Source of the DNA: CAYUVF01 sp964448045 | Lineage (GTDB): Bacteria > Bacteroidota > Rhodothermia > Rhodothermales > Salinibacteraceae | DNA length: 60,018 bases | Direction: 5' to 3' | Assembly: GCA_964448045.1 (NCBI GenBank) | Contig: CAYUVF010000022.1 | Coordinates: 1-60,018 of the forward strand | Part shown: positions 31,324-40,252 of the stretch, one piece after another | Position numbering within the stretch: position 1 is the stretch's first letter | How the letters are laid out: every line of letters begins with the position of its first letter | Notes under the pieces: generated by a model | Databases searched by the model: none | What the model saw: the letters and a program-made list of their open reading frames with translations, nothing else | Told to the model about the DNA's origin: nothing | Program-made: the position numbers and the translations under genes

Positions 31324-33354
31324 ATGATGCATTGCCTTCGCGCCTGTTTGTACCTGTTCTTCTTGGTCGCGTTCGTGGGCACCAGCGCCCACGCCCAGTC
31401 GGATCGTCCGGCGAAGCCGCCGCAGCCCAACCTGGAAGCGTTCGCGCCTCTCGACTTGCCCGAGCCGAACGCCGTCCGCTCCGGCGCCGGGCGGCCCGGC
31501 ATCGACTACTGGCAGCAGCGCGCCGACTATCAGATCGACGTGACGCTCGATCCGGAGGCCAATCGCATCTCGGGAGCGCAGACGATCACGTACACCAACA
31601 ACGCTCCGCAGCCGCTGCAGCGCCTCTGGATTCAGCTCGATCAGAACCTGTTCCAGCCCGATAGCCGCGGCGCCAAACTGACGGATCCGAGCGACCGCTT
31701 CAGCGGCGCCTTCGAGCAGGGCGGCTTCGACATCACGAACGTCGAGGTCACCCACAACGGCAAAACCGTTTCGCCCGAGTTCCTGATCGACGACACGCGG
31801 ATGCGCATCACGCTGCCCGAGCCGCTGGCGGCCAACGGCGGAACGCTCGACCTGTCGCTCGACTTCGCCTTCACCCTCCCCGAGTACGGCGCCGACCGCA
31901 TGGGCCGCCTCGACGTGGAGGACGGCACCATCTACCAGCTCGCGCAGTGGTACCCGCGCGTGTACGTCTACGACGACCTCCGCGGATGGGACCCGCTGCC
32001 GTACCTCGGGCAGGGCGAGTGGTACCTGGAGTACGGCACTTTCGATGTCAACATCACTGTGCCGCGCAACTTCATCGTCGTCTCCACGGGTGCCCTCCAG
32101 AACCCCGAAGACGTGCTCACGGCCGAGCAGCGCCAGCGCATGGAGCAGGCCCGGTCCAGCCGCGAAACCGTCGCCATCATCGACAGCACGGAGGTCGGGC
32201 AGCCCGGCACGCGGCCGGAGGGATCGGGACCGCTGACGTGGCGCTACCGCGCGGAGAACGTGCGCGACTTCGCCTGGGCCGCCTCGCAGGCCTTCATCTG
32301 GGACGCCGCCGAAGCGCAGACGGGCGACGGATCGGCGCTGGCGATGTCGGCCTATCCGCGGGAAAGCATCGGCACGGAGCAGAACCCCGGCTGGGAAGAG
32401 TCGACCCGCTACACGCAGCACTCCATCGAGTTTTACTCCGAGACGTACCATCCCTACCCGTATCCGGTGGCCATCAACGTGGCGGGCATCGTCGGCGGGA
32501 TGGAGTATCCGCAGATCGTCTTCTGCTCGTGGCAGGCGCGCGACCGGGCCCTCTTCGGCGTGACCGACCATGAGTTCGGCCACGAGTGGTTCCCGATGAT
32601 GGTGGGCTCGAACGAGCGCCGCCACGTCTGGATGGACGAGGGGCTCAACTCGTTCCTCAACGTGTATTCGACCGATGCCTTCTACGGCGACGATGCGCAG
32701 CAGAGCTTCCAGCAGCTGGCGCAACTCGTGGCCCGCGCGCAGCAATCGCCCATGGTGAACACGCCCATCGCCACGCGCACCGATCTGATTCGCGGCGAGC
32801 TGCTGGGTTACCTCGGCTACCGCAAGCCCGCCGCCGGGCTCGTGCTGCTGCGCGAGTACATCCTCGGCCCCGAGCGCTTCGACTCGGCCTTTCGCGAATA
32901 CATCGATCGCTGGATCTACAAGCACCCGCAGCCGGCCGATTTCTTCCGCACGATGGAAGACGTCTCGGGCGAGAACCTCGACTGGTTCTGGCGCGGCTGG
33001 TTTATCGAGAACGACAACCTCGATCAGGCCATCACGAGCGTCCAGCCCAATAGCGACTCGACGCGCACGCGCATCACCGTCGCCCACCACGATGAGCTGA
33101 TCATGCCGGTGGATGCGCAGCTCACTTTCGTCGACGGCTCGACGGAGACGCGGCGCGTGCCGGTGGAGGCGTTCTTCACCTCGGATCAGTATACGATCAG
33201 CGTGGATGCGACGCGCGAGCTCCAACGCGTACAGCTCGATCCGCGCGGGATGCTGCCGGATGTGGATCCGGGCAACGACATGTGGGCACGGGACGCGTCG
33301 ACCTCCGATGCTGACGCCAGCTCGGATGGGGCATCCTCGTCGGAAGGTCAATAG
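31324..33354 (+). CDS. Exported M1-family zinc metallopeptidase
   Basis: The 676-residue protein starts with a signal peptide (MMHCLRACLYLFFLVAFVGT, cleavage after AHA). It has an M1 aminopeptidase N-terminal beta domain and the zinc site TDHEFGHEWFPMMVG with the third ligand in VWMDEGLN. The exopeptidase GxMEN motif is reduced to GGMEYPQ, common in this exported subgroup. The C-terminal third is helical and ends with beta strands and an acidic Ser-rich tail. It should act in the periplasm or outside the cell. Confidence 0.9.
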   Translation: MMHCLRACLYLFFLVAFVGTSAHAQSDRPAKPPQPNLEAFAPLDLPEPNAVRSGAGRPGIDYWQQRADYQIDVTLDPEANRISGAQTITYTNNAPQPLQRLWIQLDQNLFQPDSRGAKLTDPSDRFSGAFEQGGFDITNVEVTHNGKTVSPEFLIDDTRMRITLPEPLAANGGTLDLSLDFAFTLPEYGADRMGRLDVEDGTIYQLAQWYPRVYVYDDLRGWDPLPYLGQGEWYLEYGTFDVNITVPRNFIVVSTGALQNPEDVLTAEQRQRMEQARSSRETVAIIDSTEVGQPGTRPEGSGPLTWRYRAENVRDFAWAASQAFIWDAAEAQTGDGSALAMSAYPRESIGTEQNPGWEESTRYTQHSIEFYSETYHPYPYPVAINVAGIVGGMEYPQIVFCSWQARDRALFGVTDHEFGHEWFPMMVGSNERRHVWMDEGLNSFLNVYSTDAFYGDDAQQSFQQLAQLVARAQQSPMVNTPIATRTDLIRGELLGYLGYRKPAAGLVLLREYILGPERFDSAFREYIDRWIYKHPQPADFFRTMEDVSGENLDWFWRGWFIENDNLDQAITSVQPNSDSTRTRITVAHHDELIMPVDAQLTFVDGSTETRRVPVEAFFTSDQYTISVDATRELQRVQLDPRGMLPDVDPGNDMWARDASTSDADASSDGASSSEGQ

Positions 33355-33393
33355 AAGGACAATAGAAGCACGAGGGGCGCAACACGTGTGACC

Positions 33394-33474
33394 TGTCATC
33401 CCGAGCATGACGAGGGATCTCTACGGAAAGGCCGCACCGTATTCGATGCGATCCTGAATCGAGCTCAGGATGAC
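33394..33474. repeat. Dispersed intergenic repeat with inverted ends, copy B
   Basis: The segment opens TGTCATCCCGAGC, then GACGAGGGATCTCT, and closes GAGCTCAGGATGAC. It shares these blocks with 11366-11537. An inner hairpin (ATCCTGA with TCAGGAT) lies near the right end. Confidence 0.7.
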
Positions 33475-33560
33475 CGATAGGGAAATCCGTGTGCCGAGCG
33501 GTGAGCGAGGGCGTCTGATGAAAATCGGGCGCTCTCGTTTTATGTCGTGCTTCGTTCTTG

Positions 33561-33568
33561 TATATTTG
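33561..33568 (+). promoter_or_regulatory. Candidate Bacteroidota-type -7 element
   Basis: TATATTTG matches the TAnnTTTG consensus known for Bacteroidota sigma-A promoters, in an AT-rich patch 67 bases before the nucleoside transporter ATG. No clear -33 TTTG was found. Confidence 0.4.
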
Positions 33569-33634
33569 GCGCCCCTGCCGATCTTCCCCTCGGCCCGGCA
33601 CGCCCATCGACGTCTCAGCATTCCCCACGCCCCC

Positions 33635-34960
33635 ATGAGTCTCCCCGTTCTGATCCTGCGCGGCTGCTTTGGCATCGCCGTGATGCTCGGTATCGCCTAC
33701 GTCTTTTCGAGCAACCGCAAAGCGGTCGACTGGCGCCTCGTGGGAGCGGGCATCGGGCTCCAGCTCGTCTTCGCCGTGCTCGTCCTCTATACCGATGCCG
33801 GCGAAGCGATCTTTCAGGCGATCGGCAACGGGTTCGACCGGGTACTCTCGTTCACGTACGACGGCTCGGAGTTCATCTTCGGGCCACTGGGCGTACCGGG
33901 CGGTGGCGAAGCGGGCCTGGGCAACATCTTCGCGTTTCAGGTGCTGCCCACGATCGTCTTCTTCGCCTCGCTGATGGGCGTGCTCTACCACCTCGGTCTC
34001 GTGCAGCCGCTCGTCCGCAGCCTGAGCCGCTTCATGGCCTGGGCCATGCGCATCTCCGGGGCCGAGTCGCTGGCGACCGCGGCGAACGTCTTCATCGGGC
34101 AGACCGAGGCGCCACTCGTCGTGGAGCCCTACATCAAGAAGATGACGCGAAGCGAGCTAATGACGCTGATGACGGGCGGGATGTCGACCATCGCGGGGGG
34201 CGTGCTGGCGGCGTACATCAGTTTTCTGGGCGGCGACGATCCGGCCGCGCGCGCTCAGTTTGCCGGCCACCTGCTCTCGGCCTCCATCATGAGCGCTCCG
34301 GCCGCCATCGTGATGGCGAAGATTCTGGTGCCGGAAACCGAGGAATCGCCCACCTACGGCGATGTGGATATGAAGGTCGAAAAAGAGGACGACAACGTGA
34401 TTGAAGCGGCGGCCAACGGGGCCTCCGAGGGACTGCGCCTCGCGCTAAACGTCGGCGCGATGCTGCTGGCCTTCATCGCCCTGATTGCGTTGCTCAACTT
34501 CGTGCTCGGCCTCGCCGGCAATCCCGTCCTGTTCGGCACCGAGTGGTGGGACCTCAACACCGCCATCGAGCGGGCGACGAGCGGACAGTTCGACTCGCTC
34601 TCGCTGGAGGCGATTTTTGGCTTTGTGTTCGCCCCGCTCGCTTGGGCCATGGGCGTCGAAGCGGCCGACATCCTCCAGTTTGGCACGCTGCTCGGGGAGA
34701 AAGTCGCCGTCAACGAGTTCGTCGCCTACGCTTCGCTCGGCGAATTACAGGGCGTGATGAGCGAGCGCTCGATCATCATCGGGACGTACGCGCTGTGCGG
34801 CTTTGCCAACTTCTCTTCCATCGCCATTCAGATCGGCGGCATCGGCGGTATCGCCCCCGAGCGGCGCAGCGAAATCGCTCAGTTGGGCCTGCGCGCCGTG
34901 CTGGGCGGCGCACTCGCCTCGTGGACGACCGCCTGCATCGCCGGCATGCTCGTCGCGTAA
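33635..34960 (+). CDS. Concentrative nucleoside transporter (CNT/NupC family)
   Basis: The 441-residue inner-membrane protein has about 10-11 helices and the CNT signatures VFIGQTEAPLVVEPYIKKMT and CGFANFSSIAIQIGGIGGI. The N terminus LILRGCFGIAVMLGIAYVFS and the GGMSTIAGGVLAAYISF block also fit. It imports nucleosides with Na+ or H+. A long hydrophilic insert (VPETEESPTYGDVDMKVE) separates two helices. The ATG at 33635 is chosen because the in-frame upstream sequence lies in a repeat and promoter region. Uridine kinase is encoded further along the window. Confidence 0.92.
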   Translation: MSLPVLILRGCFGIAVMLGIAYVFSSNRKAVDWRLVGAGIGLQLVFAVLVLYTDAGEAIFQAIGNGFDRVLSFTYDGSEFIFGPLGVPGGGEAGLGNIFAFQVLPTIVFFASLMGVLYHLGLVQPLVRSLSRFMAWAMRISGAESLATAANVFIGQTEAPLVVEPYIKKMTRSELMTLMTGGMSTIAGGVLAAYISFLGGDDPAARAQFAGHLLSASIMSAPAAIVMAKILVPETEESPTYGDVDMKVEKEDDNVIEAAANGASEGLRLALNVGAMLLAFIALIALLNFVLGLAGNPVLFGTEWWDLNTAIERATSGQFDSLSLEAIFGFVFAPLAWAMGVEAADILQFGTLLGEKVAVNEFVAYASLGELQGVMSERSIIIGTYALCGFANFSSIAIQIGGIGGIAPERRSEIAQLGLRAVLGGALASWTTACIAGMLVA

Positions 34961-34989
34961 CCGCCGGACGTCCGGCCATCCCATGCGGG

Positions 34990-35706
34990 TCATCCACCCC
35001 CTTGGCTGAAGTTGACGGTAAAGCGCGTCCAGCACGCCTGCGGCACCCACTCGCCGTCTACCAGCAGATAGGCCGGCTGCCAGCGCATGCGCGTCGCCGC
35101 GTTCATGGCGATGGCGTCGAGCGTCGGGTGAACGCTCCGGATCCTGCGGAGAGCCAGCGGCTCGCCGTCGGCGTTCATGTAGACCTGCATTTCGACGCGC
35201 CCGCTCGTTTCGGGCCGGCGGAGGCTATCCGGATACATGATGGGCACATCCTGCCCCAACGAAAGCTCCGCCCGCGGCTCGCGAAAGTGCTCGCGGAGCG
35301 CTTTAACGCCGCGCGAGCGAAACTCGTTGACCTTAGCCCGCACATCCCCCGAGAGCGTCGCCTCCTGAATCATCGGCTGCACGTACTGCACGAAGAGGGA
35401 ATCGAGCGTCTCGGGCCCATGACGGTAGATCGGAACGAGCTCCTGCTTCACGGCCCGCTCGAACTGGTCGCGATTGATTCCTTGAAACGAAGCCTGGTAC
35501 GTCTTCTTTTCCTCAACGCCCATAGTGGCCAGCGAGCTCAGATCGCGGAAGGCCTGCGCGGTGTCAACATCTGCCTGCCACCATCGGCCATCGTCTGCAT
35601 TCCAGCCGTCGGGCGGCTCCGTCTGGGCGCTATCGGAGGCACAGCCGGCAAGAAAAACGAGCAGAAGCGCCATGGTGAGCGCGGACAGTGAGCGAACAAA
35701 TCGCAT
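34990..35706 (-). CDS. Lipoprotein with TonB-like C-terminal domain
   Basis: The 238-residue protein has a lipoprotein signal (MRFVRSLSALTMALLLVF, then LAGCASD). An acidic helical middle and a TonB_C-type end follow: GRVEMQVYMNADGEPLALR, SVHPTLDAIAMNAATRMRW, then a final strand WTRFTVNFSQGG. It lacks the N-terminal membrane helix and Pro-rich region of true TonB, so it is probably an outer-membrane or periplasmic binding protein rather than an energy transducer. The start at 35706 skips a basic leader encoded by repeats. Confidence 0.75.
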   Translation of the reverse strand: MRFVRSLSALTMALLLVFLAGCASDSAQTEPPDGWNADDGRWWQADVDTAQAFRDLSSLATMGVEEKKTYQASFQGINRDQFERAVKQELVPIYRHGPETLDSLFVQYVQPMIQEATLSGDVRAKVNEFRSRGVKALREHFREPRAELSLGQDVPIMYPDSLRRPETSGRVEMQVYMNADGEPLALRRIRSVHPTLDAIAMNAATRMRWQPAYLLVDGEWVPQACWTRFTVNFSQGGG

Positions 35707-35730
35707 AGGGGAAGGGGTGTGATGAGTGGT

Positions 35731-35764
35731 GTGCGTGAGTCGTGCGTGCGTGAGTCGTGCGTGC
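35731..35764. repeat. Tandem 15-bp repeat, about 2.3 copies
   Basis: The unit GTGCGTGAGTCGTGC at 35731-35745 repeats exactly at 35746-35760 and continues four bases. It fills the spacer between the L,D-transpeptidase end and the TonB-like lipoprotein start. Confidence 0.85.
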
Positions 35765-35792
35765 CTCCGCCGCAGCAAGAACGGCCGATGGT

Positions 35793-36539
35793 CTACTCGA
35801 TAATAACGGGCGTGCCCACCTCGGCCCACTGCCACAAGTTGTCGAGATCATCGTTGCGGACGGCAACACAGCCCTGCGTCCAGTTCGTGCCCCCGCCCGT
35901 ACCATCGCCGTGAATCTCGATCCACCCGCCCAGCGCCGTGTTCATCGGCGGCATCTCGCGCTGGCGGTGCGCCTGGACGATGGCGCGGTGCTCGGAGCTG
36001 GAGATGAGCCCCTGGCGCAGGCCGCGCTCGGCGTCTTCACGCGTCGGGTAGTTGAGCACGAGAGCCTTGTAGAATTTGCTATTGGGGTTCTTGGACACGA
36101 CGTAAAAAGCGCCCTCAGGCGTGCGCCAATGATCGCGCTCGCGCTCGCTGCCGCGGCGCTCCTTATCGGCAAACGCGTTGTATCCGAAATCCGCCTGGAC
36201 CGACTTCACGAGCGTCGTGCCCTCGTACAGGTGGACTTGCCGGTCGCGCTTCGAAACACGGATCCACACGTTGGAGATGGCCGAGCAGGCGACGTGGCCG
36301 CGGGCGCCATCTTCGGTGCGGATGTGGCACCAGTTGCCGTCGCGCGCGAGCCGGTGCACTGGCTCGCGAAACTGAAGGCGCAGGTAGGGCCGCGACGAAT
36401 CGGGCGCTGCATAGACGGTGGCCTGCCGATCCGTAGCGTAGTACAGCCGGTCGTCGGCCGAGGGCGCCTGGGCTGTGGCCGTTCCTGCGGCCCCGAGCAG
36501 AACCCATCCGATCGCGACGAGAAGAAGGGTGCGGTGCAT
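35793..36539 (-). CDS. L,D-transpeptidase (YkuD) with SH3-like domain
   Basis: The 248-residue protein has a signal peptide (MHRTLLLVAIGWVLLGAAGT, cleavage after ATA), a bacterial SH3-like segment (ATVYAAPDSSRPYLRLQF, DGNWCHIRTEDGARGHVAC) and a YkuD domain. The catalytic block is GWIEIHGDGTGG followed by GCVAVRNDDLDNLW, with the His and Cys in place. It would cross-link peptidoglycan or attach proteins to it in the periplasm. Two cysteines in the SH3 part may pair. Confidence 0.9.
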   Translation of the reverse strand: MHRTLLLVAIGWVLLGAAGTATAQAPSADDRLYYATDRQATVYAAPDSSRPYLRLQFREPVHRLARDGNWCHIRTEDGARGHVACSAISNVWIRVSKRDRQVHLYEGTTLVKSVQADFGYNAFADKERRGSERERDHWRTPEGAFYVVSKNPNSKFYKALVLNYPTREDAERGLRQGLISSSEHRAIVQAHRQREMPPMNTALGGWIEIHGDGTGGGTNWTQGCVAVRNDDLDNLWQWAEVGTPVIIE

Positions 36540-36646
36540 CGTAGTTGCGATTCGTGAGAGCAAGCCGTTCTCGGTACGGTAAACACGAGCAAAAATGGTG
36601 CAGGCTCTGCTAAAATGCATGCTGCCAATCAGAATGTCCAGCGCGG

Positions 36647-37417
36647 CTATGCCGTTTCGGGTGCCTGCGCCTTGTTTGCCTGCACACACCAGCCGTAGGC
36701 CTCCAGCGTGCCATCGATGAGCGGACTCTCGGTGACGTGGTCCACACGCTCGCGGACGAGGACCTGCGCGTTGGCCGGCGCAAACGACTGCCCGACGCGC
36801 TCCAGCGCCACCAGATCGCCCTTCGTGTCGCCGATGTAGGCCATTTCTCCGAGCGGCACGCCCAAGTGCTGCCCGAGCCACTCCAGCCCATCGCGCTTGG
36901 TGATCGTCGGCGGCACGACGTCGATCGACACGTGCGTGGGAAAGACGTGCAGATCGGGCGCGTGCTCCTCAACGTAGGCTTCGACCTCGGGGATGAATCG
37001 CTCGATCTCGGCGGTGTCGGGGCTGACCACGCCCGCCTGGGTGCGCTTGTTGTAGTCGAGCGAGAGCGACGTGCCGGGCACGCAGGTCTCCAGCATCCAC
37101 TCGCGGACGTCGTTGAGCTGGGCTTCGACCGCTTTAGTGAAAGCAGGATTCCATGTGGTCTTCGCCTGCTCGGGGTGGAACAGGCCCGCGCCGCTTTCGA
37201 AGAGTACCGGCGTCGTCAATCCGAGCGCCTGCGTCATCGCTTCGACGTACGCGTAGGCCCGCCCCGAACACAGCGACACCACCGGACGTGTGCCGCCTCG
37301 GTCCAGCGCGTCGGCCGCCCGAGCGTAGCGCGCCAACAGCTCCAGCCCGTTCAAATCCCAGGGCTGATACGGCTCGGCGAGGCAGCCGTCGATGTCGGAG
37401 ATAAACAGGTTGATCAT
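36647..37417 (-). CDS. HAD-superfamily hydrolase, subclass IIB
   Basis: The 256-residue protein opens with INLFISDIDGCLAEP, the DxDG nucleophile motif. Motif II (VVSLCSGRAYAYVEAM), Lys in TITKRDGLEWLGQHLG and the acidic motif YIGDTKGDLVALE follow. The cap arrangement fits Cof-type, sucrose-phosphatase or mannosyl-phosphoglycerate phosphatase enzymes. The substrate cannot be read. The spacer upstream holds low-complexity GTGAGTAGTG/CACTACTCG repeats. Confidence 0.85.
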   Translation of the reverse strand: MINLFISDIDGCLAEPYQPWDLNGLELLARYARAADALDRGGTRPVVSLCSGRAYAYVEAMTQALGLTTPVLFESGAGLFHPEQAKTTWNPAFTKAVEAQLNDVREWMLETCVPGTSLSLDYNKRTQAGVVSPDTAEIERFIPEVEAYVEEHAPDLHVFPTHVSIDVVPPTITKRDGLEWLGQHLGVPLGEMAYIGDTKGDLVALERVGQSFAPANAQVLVRERVDHVTESPLIDGTLEAYGWCVQANKAQAPETA

Positions 37418-37529
37418 GAGGATGGGGGTAGGTGGTACGTGGTGAGTAGTGCGTGGTGAATAGTGAAAAGAGACAACTCGCTACTCGCCACGCCCCACTT
37501 GCCATTCGAAATTCGCCACTCGCAGTTCA

Positions 37530-38381
37530 CTACTCGCCGTCCTCCCCAAAGGCTTCCTCCCCAAAGGCTTCCTCCATCGCGAACACAATTTCATCGGAGA
37601 TGCCCATGCTGGAGAAGCCGCCGTCGTGATAGAGCGTCTGCATCGTGACCATGCGCGTGAGGTCGCTGAGCAGCGTGACGGCATAATCGGCGCAGCTTTC
37701 GGCGCTGGCATTGCCGAGGGGCGAGGCCTTCTCCGCGAACTCGTACATGGCGTCAAAGCCTTCAATGCCCGATCCCGCCGTGGTGCGCGTCGGGCTCTGC
37801 GATATCGCGTTGATGCGGATGTCGCGCTGGCCCAACCGGTAGCCAAACGAACGTACGATGCTCTCCAGCAGCGCCTTCGCATCGCCCATCTCCGAGTACT
37901 TCGAGAAGATGCGCTGCGCGCCGATGTAGCTGAGCGCCAGAATCGATGCGCCGTCGGCAATCGCATCCGTCTGCAGGCCCTGATTGACGATCCGGTGCAA
38001 GCTCACAGCGGAAATGTCGAGCGTCTTTTGATACCAGTTGTAATTCAGTTCTTCGTACGGCACGTCCTTGCGCACATTGACGCCCATGCCGATGGAGTGA
38101 ACGACAAAATCGACCGTGCCGAGTTCGTCTTTGACCTGCTCGTAGAGGTCGTGCAGTTCGTCATCGCTCGTCGCATCGGCCCAGATGATGGAACTACCGG
38201 TTTGCTCGGCGAGGTCGTCGAGGGTGCCGAGGCGCCGGGCGACGGGCGCGTTCGAGAGCACGAACTCGCCGCCTTCGCGATGCACAGCTTTGGCGATGGA
38301 CCAGGCGATACTATCCTCGTTAAGCGCGCCGAAGATGACGCCTTTCTTGCCGTCGAGGAGGCCGTATCCAGAATCAGACAT
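37530..38381 (-). CDS. fabI: Enoyl-[acyl-carrier-protein] reductase (NADH)
   Basis: The 283-residue protein is an atypical short-chain dehydrogenase that completes each round of fatty acid elongation. It has GKKGVIFGALNEDSIAWSIA, VDFVVHSIGMG, the catalytic YSEMGDAK (Tyr-x6-Lys) and DIRINAISQSPTRTTAGSGI. The ATG at 38381 is preferred over a TTG at 38387. The C terminus EEAFGEEAFGEDGE is encoded by an exact tandem duplication of 15 bases, which lengthens the tail and is probably neutral. Confidence 0.94.
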   Translation of the reverse strand: MSDSGYGLLDGKKGVIFGALNEDSIAWSIAKAVHREGGEFVLSNAPVARRLGTLDDLAEQTGSSIIWADATSDDELHDLYEQVKDELGTVDFVVHSIGMGVNVRKDVPYEELNYNWYQKTLDISAVSLHRIVNQGLQTDAIADGASILALSYIGAQRIFSKYSEMGDAKALLESIVRSFGYRLGQRDIRINAISQSPTRTTAGSGIEGFDAMYEFAEKASPLGNASAESCADYAVTLLSDLTRMVTMQTLYHDGGFSSMGISDEIVFAMEEAFGEEAFGEDGE

Positions 38382-38437
38382 GTTCAAGGGGGTTAGGTTG
38401 GAGATTCGTGTCGAATAGAAGAGGTTGGGGCGCGACG

Positions 38438-39289
38438 TCAGAGGCGCACGTCGCGCATGGGCTCCAGCAGGTTGAGCATCGCGCCGTGGATGGCGCCGTT
38501 CGATGCAACAATCTGCCGTTCAAAAATCGGATCCGGCGGCGATTGATCCCGGTAGTCGGTCACGCGACCGCCCCCCTCTTCGAGGAGCAGCGTTCCCGCG
38601 GCCAGGTCCCACGGGCTGAGGCCTGTCTCGAAGAAGCCGGTAAACCGCCCCGCGGCCACCCGAGCGAGGTCGATGGCAGCCGAACCGTGGCGCCGCACGC
38701 CGCGCGTCTGTCGCATGAAGCGGGCGAGGACCTCGAGATACAACTCGGTGTGCTCGAAGCGGCGGTACGGGAAGCCCGTGGCGATCAGGCTGCGGGCCAG
38801 GGCATCGGTCGTACTCACGCGAGCGGGGCGGCCGTTGACCGTCAGACCCTGCCCGCGTACAGCGACGAACAGTTCGCGGTGCGTCACATCCAGCACCACA
38901 CCCAGCACGATCGTGTCGCCGTGCTGCAGCGCGATGCTGACGGCCACCGGTGGTATGCCGTACGTGAAGTTGGTCGTGCCATCCAGCGGATCGATGATCC
39001 AGCGATGCCCCTCGGCCGTGGCGGCGAGCGCATCAAGGTCGGCGCCTTCTTCGGCGAGCAGACCATAATCGGGAAAAGCCGCGCCGAGGGACTCGGTGAT
39101 GGTCTGCTGCGCCGCCTCGTCGGCCTCCGTGACCAGATCGTTCAGGTCCTTCTCGCGCGCCGCATCCGGGTCGATGGTGCCCATTCGCGCGCGGATGATT
39201 CGCCCCGCCCGGTGTGCCGCCTCGATCGCGGCGTGGCGCTCGTCGTAATACGCGTTGGGATCGGAAGGGCGGGACAATCCAGTAGACAT
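38438..39289 (-). CDS. Inositol monophosphatase family protein
   Basis: The 283-residue protein has the Mg-dependent phosphatase motifs NDLVTEADEAAQQTI, GLLAEEGADL, WIIDPLDGTTNFTYGIP and LSPWDLAAGTLLLEEGGG. It would remove phosphate from inositol or related phosphates; SuhB-like RNA-linked roles are also known for the family. The ATG at 39289 fits the family length. It is divergent from a lipoprotein gene over about 120 bases. Confidence 0.9.
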   Translation of the reverse strand: MSTGLSRPSDPNAYYDERHAAIEAAHRAGRIIRARMGTIDPDAAREKDLNDLVTEADEAAQQTITESLGAAFPDYGLLAEEGADLDALAATAEGHRWIIDPLDGTTNFTYGIPPVAVSIALQHGDTIVLGVVLDVTHRELFVAVRGQGLTVNGRPARVSTTDALARSLIATGFPYRRFEHTELYLEVLARFMRQTRGVRRHGSAAIDLARVAAGRFTGFFETGLSPWDLAAGTLLLEEGGGRVTDYRDQSPPDPIFERQIVASNGAIHGAMLNLLEPMRDVRL

Positions 39290-39410
39290 CCAGTTTGTTG
39301 TAATTTTGCGGGTGTGTGCCCCCGAGCCGGCGGGGCGCGTCGAAACTTTTCCCGGCGTTTGCGCTTGCGGTAACGCCTCTGCGTCGAAACATATGAACTG
39401 GCCGCCTGCA

Positions 39411-40244
39411 ATGCATCCCTCCCCCTCCACCTCCTGGTGTTCTTTACGAACGGTTTGCGCTGCGCTCGCGGCCGTCCTCCTCCCGCTGATGGGATGCCAG
39501 ACGGAGCGCCCGGCGGTTCCGCTGCTCACGCCGGCAGATACCCTCTTCACATCGACCGATACCGCTCGCACGCAGGCGCTCGATATGCTGGAAGCGATGC
39601 AACGAGATACGCTCCAGATGGCTTTTTCGCGGCTGGCCGATTTCTCGTTCACGCGCTATGTGCACACCGCCCAGTTCGGGCCCGATGGGCGACGCACCGG
39701 TGCCGTCGAGCGCGTCGACCGTTACGAGCGCGCCAACGGGTTGAATCGTCGCCTTCTGCGCCGCGACTCCATCGGCGCGTTCTCGTTCGACGCCTTCGAC
39801 CGCTTTGCCCCCACCCCCACCGATTCGCTCCCGCGCAATCTGTCCGCCAACCTCCTGCCCGATGAACCGGCTTTCCTCGCTCCGCGCACCCGCGAGGCCT
39901 ATCGCTATCGCACCTACGCAGATACGCTGATGCCCGGCACGCCCGTAGAGGTCGTCGAAGTGCGCGCACAGCCCGATGAGCGCGGCCATGAGGTGGGGAT
40001 CCGCCATGCCCGGCTCTACCTCGATCCGTCCTCGCAGCAGCTCGTGGGGCTTTACCTCGTGCGGGCCGAACGGGCAGCGCTCTTCCGCGAAGACAGCCGC
40101 TTTTTTGTGAGTCTGCGTCCGGGACCGCGAGGCGGATGGCTCCCGTTCGTCACGCGCTTTCATGCGCAGGTGAGCGTACCGCTGCGCGATCCGCAGGCGT
40201 TCCGCACCGTTTCGACCTACTACGCCTACGCCCCGGCCAACTGA
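39411..40244 (+). CDS. Predicted lipoprotein of unknown function
   Basis: The 277-residue protein has a lipoprotein signal, SLRTVCAALAAVLLPLMGCQ, with the lipidated Cys at about residue 29. The mature part is acidic and Arg-rich with strands such as VEVVEVRAQPDERGHEVGIR and LYLDPSSQQLVGLYLVRAE, then PFVTRFHAQVSVPLRDP. This LolA-like series of strands suggests a periplasmic or outer-membrane half-barrel, but I do not recognise a family. An ATG at 39393 is an equally possible start. The birA gene follows after eight bases. Confidence 0.7.
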   Translation: MHPSPSTSWCSLRTVCAALAAVLLPLMGCQTERPAVPLLTPADTLFTSTDTARTQALDMLEAMQRDTLQMAFSRLADFSFTRYVHTAQFGPDGRRTGAVERVDRYERANGLNRRLLRRDSIGAFSFDAFDRFAPTPTDSLPRNLSANLLPDEPAFLAPRTREAYRYRTYADTLMPGTPVEVVEVRAQPDERGHEVGIRHARLYLDPSSQQLVGLYLVRAERAALFREDSRFFVSLRPGPRGGWLPFVTRFHAQVSVPLRDPQAFRTVSTYYAYAPAN

Positions 40245-40252
40245 TCGCCGCC

